This document shows positions 10,737 to 20,855 of a stretch of DNA of 64,000 nucleotides, one piece after another. Position numbers and translations under genes: made by a program. Position 1 is the first letter of the stretch; each line of letters opens with the position of its first letter. Under the pieces are notes generated by a model that did no database searches, had not been told where the DNA came from, and was given only the letters and a program-made list of their open reading frames with translations. Source of the stretch: Euglena gracilis (lineage: Eukaryota; Euglenida; Euglenophyceae; Euglenales); contig CP154956.1 in the NCBI GenBank assembly GCA_039621445.1, positions 36,464,444 through 36,528,443 on the forward strand, written 5' to 3'.

Positions 10737-13700
10737 GCGCGCGCTGCAACGGGACAGTGTTCATCTCACCACATTGCATGTAGCGCCCGTGGGTTTATCA
10801 CCACCAGTGTGCCATTGACACACATGCCATGCCAACACATTTTTTTTCGGACATGTCTTACTTACTTACTTACAAATTGGTTATGATTTTGGGGATTGCC
10901 CGAGGGCTGGACGATGCAGCAGTGGGGAATTGTGGACGCTTTCCATGGGTATCCAGCAACTCCTCAACATTAATATCAGAGGCCTTTGAAAAACTTGCGG
11001 AAAAACGGCGGAAATTGCGGAAATTGCGGTTTTTCAGGAAAACGTGATTTCTGGACCATCGCCCATCCACCCAAACCGTCAAAAAATGTGTTTTTGACTG
11101 TTTGGTCTTCGACCCCTTTCGACCCCTGGATTCAGCCGTTGGTCGTCTCTCAGGCCGAAGGGTGGTCCTCAAGGGGCGGTCCTGAAACGAAAGGGGAAAA
11201 AAAGCATCCCATCCCTTAAGGACCGCCCTGCCTCCCGGATGCTGATGGGAAAAGACAGAAAGCACCAACCAGGGGTCAGCACACGCAACTTGGAAAAAAG
11301 TGCAAACAAACACAAAAAAATACAAGAAGCACACGCAGTCGGGTGTGGGTGCGGGAAAAAAAATGCAAATCCTTGGGGATGGCAATGCACGGTGTGCGGC
11401 ACACCATGTGTTACACTACGCACACCGTGCGGCACATTGTCACACCGTGCACACCGTGCGCCTAAAATTTGGCACTGAAAGGCGCACGGCGTGCGGTATG
11501 GTGTATGCACAGTGTGCCGCACACCGTGCGTCGGCATCCCCCATGATTTTTGTAATTTTGGAACATGCCAATCCCGAAAGAATACAAACAATTTTTGGGT
11601 AAAGGTATTCAGAGAATGCAAAAAAAAAATTGATAAAAACTTCAGATACAGAAAAACAAAAAAATTTGGCGGAACAGAAAAATCACTGGGCCAAATTATT
11701 AAAACCCCAGTTCCATTTTCATCCCTTGTCGCAACCCCACCCCACCCCACAAGCCCCCGGCTGCCCACTGTGCTCCGTGGCGGTGGTGAGGGCCGCCCCG
11801 GCGTCGCTACCGTTGCCGGGCTCCGTCAGCCCAAACACGCCCATCTTCTCCCCACGGGCGTACGGCGTCAGGAGCAGGCTTCTAATTTCCCCAACCCCAG
11901 GGGGAGGGGGGTGCCTGCTGTGTGTGCCTGCGGGGGAGCAGGCACGCCCGCCTGGGGGGTCGCTTTTGGGTCCCGGTGCCTGCCATGAAAACGGTCATTT
12001 TCAGGGCCCCGGCACCTTCGGCATCAGGGATGTGCCACAGCACTACCCACCCCAAACCCAACCCAAACCATGCCTGCCCATAGCACCCCTGGGGGGAGGG
12101 GGCGACCTTCCTTTTAAACAGAAGCCTGGCCAGGAACTCCGCCCGCTGGGCGTCATTGCCGTACTTGTAGACCGGGGTGGAGTAGAGGCTGTTGTTGACG
12201 GACATGATGACCCCCGTGGAGGCGCAGCCACGCGAGATCTCCTCCACCGCGATGACGTACGCGAGGTAGTCCAGCCCCGCGCCGGGCGGCCGCCGCGCCG
12301 CTGTTCGGCCCGATCAGGCGGACAAGGAGCACCATCCCGGTAGTAAATTTTTTAAGGCGCGGTCCAAAAAAAATCAAAATTACTTAAAATGCCTGAAATT
12401 CCTTTCCGCGGAAATGCCTTCAATTGCCTTTCAAAAACTTCAGACTGGCAGAATTGTCTCCGACCAAGCAAAAATGAAATCGAAGGATCTGGGCAAAAAA
12501 AAGCCAACTCCAGCCAACTCTTGGACCACCCTTGGAAAATAGCGTGTTAATAACCTTAAAAAAGCCTGAAAATAATTTTAAAAAAATGTCTTGAAATAGC
12601 TTAAAATTTGGAAGGGGAAAAGTTTTCAAAATTAATGCCTGTCACTGCACTTCGAAAACAAATTTTGAAACCGATTGTCACAGCCCTGAACCCCCTAACC
12701 TGAAGCCCCAGAAGCCTGCCCAAAAAGATGGTCTCTATCACAGATCAGAGAACGAATTGAACTCCACGACGACTTACAAGTGTTTCTGGCCCTTCCAACT
12801 TTTTCAACGTCCACTCAACTCATACTGTCAGCTTCGACCACCGAGTGGAAGAGCGAAAATCAGAAGCTCTGATACACAAACGATCATTGTCCGAGAAAAG
12901 GAACACTGGGGGTAACCACCACCGGCTCAGCCTTTGGTCGGCAGGAGGGGGAGAGTGGCACTGGCTGAGGGGTGAGGGGCCCGGCGGGTGCCCCACTTCT
13001 CCGGGATGATCATCCCCAGCATGCCCAGCTCCGCCAGCTTCTTCACCTGCTCCGCCGCGGCCAGCCCGACCCCGGGAAATGCCCCACACCCAAATGCCCC
13101 CCCCCCCAGTGTGAAGTGCTACCGTTCGGTCCCATGGTGGACATCCTGTTCAAGTAACGGGTAGCTTTTGTGCATCGACTCTGCTCCGCAGCCCATGGGC
13201 TCGAATGCGTTTGAAATTCAATGTGGCAAAGAAGTATTTTTGATGGTTTTAAATGAATGGGCAATCAATCTTCTTCCTGGTTTCCACTGTTTTCAACAAC
13301 CAATTCGAATTTTTCTGCTTATTATTGGTCAAATGTCCCAGAATAGGTTTCATTTTCCCATTAAGCCGTTAAGGGCCCTACTGCTTGGGGGGAGGGGTTG
13401 CTGTTTTTTTTTTTTGGATTTTTGGCAGAAAACAGGGGATTTTGGGGCGATAATTGGGGGGGGGGATCTAAATGGTAGTTTGCACGACACATTAGCAGCA
13501 AATGTCGAACTAGAGGAACGGAAGAAAAGGAGAGTGGGCATGGGTATGGACAGAGAAAAAGATGATAATGTGGGATATGAGTTCTTGAGATTCGATGTTC
13601 TGGAGGTCTCCACAGTTTTGTTCAACTTAATTTGCCATTGAAAAAAAAAACGGTTGCGATGTTCAGGAACGACTAAACCCCCCCCCTAATAGTGCTGCGG

Positions 13701-14529
13701 GTCCAAATAGTGCTGCACCCCCCGCCATATGAAGTGAGCGTCCAATAGTGCTGCACCCCCCCCAAAACATGGCAATGCGAAATGCGTAGCAGATGCACAA
13801 GGCGTGACACATTACGCCTTATCCATGTGCATTGTCACATGACACTGCAGAAGCGGAAGCGGACCAATCCGACAGGCTGGGAGCACCAGAGTTTACCTCG
13901 CTGGCCTCAGAGTCGGACATTGAGCAGAAAAAAAGGGTGCCTGTGGTGATAGGCCGGGACTAAGAGGCGCCTAGTCCAATAGTGCGGCACATCAACACCA
14001 CCCAGGGTATGGCCGGGCGGGTACTTGTGCTGCACGTCGATGTCCCCCGCGATCGGCATCAGCTCCGTCTCCGCGAAGTCCCGCGCCGTCTTGCGGATCA
14101 TCTGGTACTCCTCCGGCAGGCTGTTCCACGACCACAGCAGGGCCGACCTCCTTCCAGGTTGGCATGCAGTTCCTCCCAATCCCGATCGGAAATGTCAGCT
14201 GCTGGCCACCTTTGTTCGACCTTTGGCGCCAGGGGCGGGGGTGCTATAGATTAGTGCTCCCAATCCCTGGCACCCCCCAGGGAGGTGTTGAAAATGCCTT
14301 GCCCCCGCCCTTGTGTGTCCATGGCTCCCACCCCTGAGGAGGTAGACTTTCCGGAAAAAGAAACCTGTACTGCCCCCCCCCCCCAAACGCCCTCATCCAA
14401 CCCAAGGGCACCAGAAGGCTCAAATGAGTCACAGAGGCTGAGGGCTCGATGGTCCCCCCTGTGTGTGAAGTGGCGCACGGCGCGGCCGGCCACGGGGCGG
14501 CTGGCGAATCGGGGCACTCCGAACATCAT
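6652..14529 (-). CDS. ACADS: Short-chain acyl-CoA dehydrogenase, mitochondrial, ten exons
   Basis: Flavoenzyme that oxidises short acyl-CoA to trans-2-enoyl-CoA in mitochondrial beta-oxidation. Exons (minus, 5'->3'): 14529-14465, 14132-14019, 13056-12991, 12284-12132, 11869-11767, 10650-10459, 8515-8351, 7834-7790, 7262-7070, 6815-6652. Joined, they give 1260 nt, or 419 residues plus TGA, near the usual length of about 410. Residues 1-22 ([20 protein letters not shown]...) are Arg/Ser-rich, like a mitochondrial leader; the first of two ATGs was taken. Then come the N-terminal helical domain ([15 protein letters not shown]), the flavin-binding middle domain ([24 protein letters not shown]) and the C-terminal domain (QILGGMGY-like, [20 protein letters not shown]). 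The catalytic Glu is about residue 385 in YEGT. The introns have no GT/AG; each junction was chosen to keep family length and frame. Borders of exons 6, 8/9 and 9/10 are uncertain by a few nt. Confidence 0.93.
6816..7069 (-). other. Nonconventional intron 9 of ACADS (254 bp)
   Basis: After GGCTACG the intron reads CCC-GGCGGCCCC; it ends GGGGCCGCC-GCCCGGG before TCAGCGACATG. GGCGGCCCC and GGGGCCGCC are perfect complements. The 3 + 5 spacing is off by a few nt. [10 protein letters not shown] is the expected junction. Confidence 0.65.
7263..7789 (-). other. Nonconventional intron 8 of ACADS
   Basis: The intron begins near GCCACCCATCGCCCCGC and ends near GCGGGGCGGTGGCCC; these pair with a 3-nt loop-out. 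KLY-SIQLKL keeps the family length. It contains a (GT)n tract and a worn copy of the CAGGGATGGATGGG family at about 7387-7509. Confidence 0.65.
7559..7648. repeat. (GT)n microsatellite
   Basis: Nearly pure GT tract with a few CG/TA interruptions, in ACADS intron 8. Confidence 0.93.
7835..8350 (-). other. Nonconventional intron 7 of ACADS
   Basis: The exon ends AAGTAC. The intron starts GGC-CAGGGCGGGGCGGGG and ends CCCCCCGCCCTG-CCTCT, before GCGCTGGAGCGG. Splicing gives [10 protein letters not shown], the family length. The short 45-nt exon that follows (7834-7790) would be missed without this rule. The intron holds a degenerate AGCCAAAA tandem array. Confidence 0.85.
8036..8310. repeat. Degenerate AGCCAAAA tandem repeat
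   Basis: About 270 bp of loosely repeated AGCCAAAAGCAGC / GGCCAAAA units with period near 10-12 bp, in ACADS intron 7. Confidence 0.75.
9381..10373. mobile_element. Family A MITE split by low-complexity and telomere-type sequence
   Basis: The left half CAGGCAGTCCTTAAAG... (9381-about 9510) and right half ATTTCTGGCATCC...AAACTGCCCT (about 10180-10373) together cover family A. The middle is replaced by A/T-rich repeats and a TTAGGG block. Flanks do not match, so this may be two fragments. Confidence 0.5.
9753..9959. repeat. Interstitial telomere-type (TTAGGG)n block
   Basis: About 200 bp of TTAGGG with GTCAGG and TTAAGG variants, flanked on both sides by A/T-rich CCTTAAAA low-complexity sequence. 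A short relative (GGGTTAGGGTTAGGG) is at about 59900. Inside ACADS intron 6. Confidence 0.9.
10670..10744. repeat. (CA)n(CG)n microsatellite
   Basis: CA tract passing into CG tract, immediately inside the 5'-exon side of ACADS intron 5's 3' end on the minus strand. Confidence 0.93.
11040..11230. mobile_element. Family A MITE, 3' half
   Basis: TTTCTGGACCATCGCCCATC through TTAAGGACCGCCCTG at 11230. The left half is replaced by GGAAATTGCGG repeats. Inside ACADS intron 5. Confidence 0.7.
11870..12131 (-). mobile_element. Nonconventional intron 4 of ACADS: a 262-bp transposon-like intron
   Basis: Minus strand: the exon reads TTCCT, then the intron reads GGC-CAGGCTTCTG ... TTAGAAGCCTG-CTCCT, then the exon reads GACGCCG. 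The ends CAGGCTTCT and AGAAGCCTG are perfect inverted repeats. The 8 nt before CAG (TTCCTGGC) and the 8 nt after CTG (CTCCTGAC) match at 6 of 8 positions, like a target-site duplication. Removing the element plus one copy restores [12 protein letters not shown], the family length. Confidence 0.85.
12285..12990 (-). other. Nonconventional intron 3 of ACADS
   Basis: The exon ends AAGTGGGG. The intron starts CAC-CCGCCGGGCC and ends GCGG-CCGCC, before CGGCGCGGGG. CCG takes the place of CAG and CGG of CTG, with the same 3 + 5 spacing. Splicing gives EKWG-GAGLDY, as in the family. Confidence 0.72.
13057..14018 (-). other. Nonconventional intron 2 of ACADS
   Basis: The exon ends AAGTACCC. The intron starts GCC-CGGCCATACCCTGGG (GCC-CAGCCCCACCCTGGG in the paralogue) and ends CCCGGGGTCGGGCTG-GCCGC, before GGCGGAGCAG. 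Ends pair over about 15 nt. The junction gives HKYP-AEQVKK, the exact family length. The intron carries AAATAGTGCTGCACCCCCC-type units shared with the other gene copy. Confidence 0.83.
14133..14464 (-). other. Nonconventional intron 1 of ACADS
   Basis: Read on the minus strand, the exon ends TTCAC. The intron starts ACA-CAGGGGGGACC and ends GGTCGGCCCTG-CTGTG, and the next exon starts GTCGTGG. CAGGGxxGACC and GGTCxGCCCTG are complementary. Splicing gives [12 protein letters not shown] in frame. No GT donor or AG acceptor is possible near these borders. The tandem paralogue has an intron at the same place with the same ends (616-1053). Confidence 0.85.
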
Positions 14530-16505
14530 CGGGCGGACAGAGGTCTGTCTGGGAGGTTCAGGAGGTGGTGGGAGGGACAGCGGAAAGGCTTTGTCTCCAC
14601 GCTGATGCACAAAGCCGATGCCCTGATGGTTCCGATGAGATCGTTATACAGTCAATGGACACCAATGATGGCAGCGAGTGGACAGGAAGGATGGCTGAAA
14701 CGGACCGAAGGAATGGATCCATTTCGACAAAAGTAGTGACTCCAGTTGGACAGAAATGATAACTCCCATTGGACACAAATGATGGCCTAAAAAGGACAAA
14801 AGCAATGACCCCGGGAATGACACAAGTCAGGCGGTCAGGTAGGAAAGGCGGCAAATGGCATGGGAAAAAGGAGGAGGGAAAACCGGAGGAGGTAAAGGGG
14901 GAAAGCCTTTTTAAAAGAAAAAATGTGTGGGAAAATCGTTTCTTGGATGAATCTGCATGAAAAAAAATACAAGGTCGAGTGAGCCCCCTTTGGAAATTAC
15001 AGAAGTGTGTTGTGTAAAAATTGTGGGTAACCAACAACCCTTAGCTAAGCAACGGTCTGCTTGGTATCTTTTCCTTCCATGCATATTTGCAGAGTGGGGA
15101 GGAGGCACCAAAAGATTGTAAGTGTTGAGAAAACAGAGATTTCTTTAAAAAAAGAAGAAGAAGAAGAAGAAGAAGAAGAAGAAGAAGAAGAAGAAGAAGA
15201 AGAAGAAGAAGAAGAAGAAGAAGAAGAAGAAGAAGAAGAAGAAGAAGAAGAAGAAGAAGACGTATGTCACTCTCGAGCCATTATTTCGATTTTTTCAGCC
15301 ATTGAAGGTGGCTGTTAGCTGTAAGGGGGAGGGGGTTAATCCTCAGTTTTCAAGCATTTTTAAAACCTTCACTCTGTTGCAAGTATCCAGTTTGTTCATG
15401 TAGCAGGATGCAAATCCCTCTGCACCATCAGTCAATGACTGTCAGTCAGCCAGTCAGCCAGTGATCAGTACAGAAGGATCCGGCAGCTACTCTGCAAGAT
15501 TTACATGACAGTGCGACTTGATGTTTTCCCATCTTCCAATATATGGCACCCACGTACAACGGGAGCTTAACATTTGGGTAAAACGCAAAAAAAACCTCTC
15601 GCCAGGTAGCTTCAGGTCAACCCACGAAAGAAATAAACCATCTGAAAGGTAAAGCTGCACCTGTTCAGAAAACATGACAAGGACCTTTTGGTGCTGGCAT
15701 TGGCGTACGTCAAGGGGGAATGCAAAATGCACTGCCTGAAACACCAACCGACCTTGATGAGGCGACGGCAGGAATGCGAGTGTGGTTACCAGCAGCTTTT
15801 TACCCATCGTCGTGAGCGTTCACAAAACCCGTGCCACGTCCCCTTGAGGGCTTGGGACGAAGTTCTCGCTGCACAACTGCTGGACAGGAGAAGTGGCCTG
15901 TGGTGGGAAAGGGCCAGTGATGCGCAAGTCTGAACCGGTCAGGGTGCCGGAGGGGGAGGCATTTACGGCGGAGGGCAGGCGTTCTATAGACACAGGGGAG
16001 GGGGCAGGGGGCGGGGAGAGCGATTCCAGGAAAGCGTTGGATGGGTCAGGCTGCATGGGCGTAGGTGTGGTCGGGAGAGGCTGGGAGGGGTTGGGGACAG
16101 GGAAAAGAAGGGGAGGCGGGTCAGGGAGGCGCGGGTTGGCCGGCCGGCCAAGGGGGGGGGGGTCTGCAGCCAGGAGGACACTGCAAAGCGGGGCCGGGGC
16201 CAGGATTCGACAGAGAGTCCGGGGGGACCGACTCCCCCCCAACCTGGCGTCTGGAATGAGGGCCTTCTGGGCACCCTCTTTGCCCTCCCCCTTCCTTGGC
16301 CCTCCAGGATTTTCAAAGCAGGCCTGAACTCTTCAGGCTCAAAGATCCTTTTGGCCTTTTGGGGGATTCGTTTCATTGGCCCCTGGGGGTCCCAGCGAGG
16401 CCAATGATGGGGGGGGGGGTTGGGATGTCAAACCCTGCCGTGGCTGCAGACCCCGGTGGGGGGGGGGGCGGCCACCGCGACACCGCGACGGGCGCCGGGG
16501 GGCGG
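14530..16505. other. Intergenic region between the P-domain gene and ACADS
   Basis: About 2 kb with the GAA microsatellite. The GC-rich stretch 15880-16300 has open frames in several phases but no recognisable protein. No spliced-leader or other RNA gene was recognised. Confidence 0.5.
15152..15260. repeat. (GAA)n microsatellite, about 36 units
   Basis: Uninterrupted GAA tract between the P-domain gene and ACADS; the poly-Glu frame over it is not a gene. Confidence 0.95.
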
Positions 16506-19500
16506 TCAGCGCGGGGCGGGGGCGGCCCCACTGCCGGGGGTGCGGCTGCGCGGGGCGGCGCTGCGGTGCCGGCTGGAGGAGCGCTCCCGGGCCGGGGCCC
16601 CGGAGCCCAGCCCCCCCAGCAGGGGCGCCTGGGCCTCCGCCTCCTCCCCGCCAGGGCACTGCCCGGGGCCTGGGGGCCGACCACTGCGTCTCCGTTGGAT
16701 TGGGGGGAATGGTGCCGCCCGGGCAGTCCTTAACCGTAAAAAAAGGGTTTAGCGTCCCACCCCAGCGCAGCCAATGCAAACCCGGGGGACCGGGGAAACC
16801 GCCGAACAAATCGACAGGTTTTGGCAAAAACGAAAAGTGAAAATGGGGGGCCATCGGGGCTGATTTCTGGCATCATCCGTGGACCTTTGCCCATCCAGCA
16901 GGGGTTTTCTTAAGGACCCCCCCCCCCGGGGGGGGGGGGCGGGAGTCCCGCGGGCTGGCTGGAAAAAGGTGCTGGCTGGACCCCTCCACGTCCAGGAGGG
17001 GTCCGGCCGGCTGGGAGCTGGACCCGGCAGTACCCAGAACATGCCCCAAAAAAGCCCAAACCCAGGGTTGGCATTTTTCAGCCAAAGTTAGGAGGTGAAA
17101 TCCCCAAACCACCCAGAAATGCCATTTTTTTGGCCATTTTTGACCCCTTTTCCCAAGAATTATCGGTCCCGCCCGGCTTCGCTGCTGGCCCGACCTTTAT
17201 TTTAGCAGACGGTACAGGCTGGAAAAAAGGAGGTGGCTGGCTGGACCCCCTCCGGCATTAAAAAGCCCCTGCCATCCACCCAGAACGTCAAAAACTGCGC
17301 TTTGAACGATTTAATTTTAGAAACCATTCGAGCCCGGGACCAGCTGTTGGCCAGTCGTTAGGCCTAAGAACGGTGATCCTTCGTTTGAAAAAAAAGGTCT
17401 CATCTCACAAAGCCCGCCCTGGGTACCGCCTTCTATTGTGAATAAGCTAAAACATGGGCAGCTCAATACTGCCCCTCTCAGGGGACCCAGAAGTATGGCC
17501 TGGGGAGAGAGGATCCCAATTGATTGGGGTTCTTGGGCAGGAACCAGATTCACCAGTTTCACCACCATTTATTTTCAGATTGGGTTTAATTAAAAGAGCT
17601 AGGGTTAAGGACGAGTTGCTTTTCCATTCTGGACATTTTTACACCAAAGTTACGTCTAAATGTATGCCAACATTTCGCCATAAATGTTGGGACCCCCTTG
17701 GGGGAGGTTTGGGCATTCCAAACAGTTTCACAAACCAGGGAGGAAACAGAATTAAAATGCCCCCAGACCACTTAGCACTGCTTCTTGTTTGCGAAGCAAA
17801 AGGGACAGGACTTCGGGGGATTTCATTTGGTGTTTCATTTTACCGAACACACCGTCTGTCAGCCGGTCAGGCACTGGGCAGGAGGGCAGGGCCCTGGCCG
17901 GCGTCCGGCGAGGCGGTGCGGCCGCCCTGGCGGAGGGCGGCCAGCGAGGGCGGGACGGCCGGCACGGGCAGAGCCAGCTCCTCCGGCAGCTGCGGCCGGG
18001 GAAGCGACAGAGGGCGCGTGGCGCCGTCGCCCGTCGCACACGCACACGTCTGGCGCCAGGCGCGGAAGTGCACGCACAGTGATGTACGTTGAGGTGATTG
18101 CCACCGTTCTGGCCCACGTCCATGTGTGTCCAGCCACTTGCCACACACGTTCTCCGGAGATCCAGATGCCCAACGATGTACGCCACACATGTGCGGCATC
18201 GGGGACGGGGCAGATGTCCCGGTTCAAGATCTGGCGGCCATGGTGCGCATCCCAACGATGACATCCCGGGCGGCAGCGGGGCGCACCTCCCCGTCCTCCT
18301 CGTCCTCGCCGCCGACGGGGTGGCCGACCGCCAGGAACGTCGCCCCGTCCCCCGCCCCGGAAGGCGGGACGGCCCACTTCGGCAGCGTGTCCAGCCCTGG
18401 GGGCAAGGGGGCACCCGGATGTGGGGGCTGTCCGGTAGGGGGGGGGGGGGCTGGTTGGGCCAACCCCTGGGTCGGGGGGAGCTTGGGTGGTGGCGGATTA
18501 TGAAACCCCCCATGCCACTGACATGATGGCTAGCACACCACACACAGTTGGCACGACCAATGCAGATTGCACACACGCACACACGCACGCAGACACACCG
18601 TGGGACATCAGCCGGGAGCTCCACAAGACGAGCACCACCGCCCCGGCCAGCGCCACCAGGGAGACAAGCGAGATGCCCACCGCCAGCGCCAGCTCCTCCG
18701 CTGGGCTGGGCGCTGTGGTCGGCGGGCGAGGGGGGGAAAGACCTTAACACTGAATAAACGAACACCAGACAGGTTCATTAGGCCAAATGGTGATCTTAAA
18801 ATAATAATAAAAATGTGTGGTCGCTGGTATTCAGCAGTGCAGTGTACCATGCAGCTGCCTGGCCAGCCAAACAAGAGGCTAGCCCCCCCCCCCCCCAAAG
18901 GCAGCATTCCAGCAGGGGGGCGCTTGGTTTCTCATAGCCCACCGCACGCACACACAACTCGCGCGCACAAAAGCAGACACACAATGCGCGCACACAGACG
19001 CACACACACGCACACGCACATGCACGCACCAAGCATGGGAAACGCGGAAATGACACAGCGGGGGGGGGGACAAGCCCAAAACCCGGGGGATTGTTCATAC
19101 ACCCAAGTTTGTATGAACGATTGTACATATATTTCACAAATCAGGCCGCAGTTCCCTTTCCATTAAGCCGTTTTGACGGATGGGGGGGAGCGTGGGATGA
19201 ACACGGTGAAGACGTTCCTGTGTGCACGGTGCATGTCCACGGAGGCCATACTTGTGTCGAAGGGGGAAGGAGACGGGCTTGAAGACGGAGAGGGCTGCGA
19301 AAAAAAGCAAAGAAAAGAAACGCCACCGCCCCAGGGCGGTCCTTAAGCAAAAAAAAAAAAAAAAAAATCCCGTCCCGGCACGGCCGAGAAATTTTTTTGA
19401 AAATCCATGACCGAAAAGTGGCCGTATTTTGCCCGAAACGGGTCGACTTCGGGAAAAAAAGTGATTCCTGGCACCTTTGGAACATCGCCCATCCGCCCAT

Positions 19501-20817
19501 AGCGTCAAAAAATGCGTTTTTCGACTTTTTGGTTTTCGACCCCCGTTCAAGTCCCGGTCGATCCTTGGTCGGGGGGGCGGTCCTTAAGGGGCGGTCCTTA
19601 ACGAAAAAAAAAAAAAAAACTTCCCGTCCCTTATGGACCGCCCTGCACCGCCCGTCCACCACCCACCGCGGACGCAACCACGGCATCCGTGACTGTCTGC
19701 AACCCACCGCACCTCCCAACGTGCCCTTCCTTGGGCCCAAGAACAGGGGGCGGCTACACCCAAAAAAAGGCAGGAAACCATTTTTTGGGACCTTTGGCAT
19801 TTCAAAAAAAAATGAACGATTGCGGGTGCCAAAAAAAAGAAACCAAGTGATTCTGGATCGCTGACCCAACCCCCTTCGGGGAAGGTTTGGCCAACGCCAC
19901 AGGAAGTCGGGGGGGACGATACCGCGGCAGTCGACTGCAGGGTCACCCGTGTCTGCCCACTCTGGTACCGCATCACAGCACGGAAGCCGACCCCGAACTC
20001 GTGGGTGACGTCCGTGAAGTTCCCTGCCAGACAGAGGGGGGAGGGTGTACCTCCCCCAGGACGGCCACGGCTGTCTCATCGACGGACGGGCGTGCACATA
20101 CGCCTGCATCGCTGGACTGCAGCGCTGCAGTTCAACAAATGGGAGTCCAGCTCCCGAATTTGGAATTTTTTTGGCTGGAAAAGGCTGCTTAGTTCCGGCC
20201 CCCTGGAGTCCCTGGGCAACGTACCTTGCTATAATGTGTCAAGAAATTCGCTGAATGTAAATAAATAAACTCCGATTCACTAATTCCAATTTTTTTGAAT
20301 ATGCACATCGGTAAGCACTACCCAAGTTTGGCTGTACCAGTGGTTCGAAATGGTGTCGGGTTGTGAGTTGGGGGGATAACTTTTTTTGATGGGAGGTTGT
20401 ATCCTTTGACCTGCAGGGTATTTAATCTGAATTTGCCAGTCAGGCAGGGCAGCCAGACAGGCTCTGAATCGGCTGGGCGATGGAGTTCAGTTGGTGGGCA
20501 GGTGCGGAATCATGAGGACAAGGGCTGGGACAAAAAGTGTAGGGTCCGGCTGCTCCCGCACCGCACACCGACCAGGTTGGCGCCGCGCAGCAGAAGCAAC
20601 TCGTCCCCCACCGCCGGGGTGTAGCCCGCCGCCGGCACAAGGTGCAGCCGGCCGTTCAGCGTGGCCGCTGTAGAGGAGGACACAGGGTTGAGGACGTGGG
20701 GGCTTCCACCCTGCCCTCCCACCCACACAGGCACACAGAAACAGGCACACACACACACACACATTCACACACACACAAACGTACCCACATTCACACACAC
20801 GCACACACATTTGCACA

Positions 20818-20855
<38 letters not shown>

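Larger units (their letters stand above)
10651..11766 (-). other. Nonconventional intron 5 of ACADS
   Basis: The exon ends CACAGT. The intron starts GGG-CAGCCGGGGGCTTG and ends CAGGCCCCGGCTG-GGTCC, before GACCACTGG. Ends pair over 13 nt. Splicing gives [15 protein letters not shown] in frame. It contains a (CA)n/(CG)n tract and the right half of a CAGGGCGGTCC element. Confidence 0.85.

Noticed and set aside
13995-14160. Plain segmental duplication of a single exon with 480-640
   Set aside because: The upstream leader exon is also present at the right distance (1054-1115), so this is a second gene copy rather than a stray exon.
6652-14529. Bacterial contamination as the source of the acyl-CoA dehydrogenase
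   Set aside because: The coding sequence is split into ten exons by introns that share repeat families with the rest of the window.
15061-15318. Glu-rich open frame
   Set aside because: Translation of a GAA microsatellite.
15820-16376. GC-rich frames at 15.8-16.4 kb as an upstream ACADS exon
   Set aside because: The leader exon was found at 14465-14529 with a proper start codon. These frames show no conserved protein.
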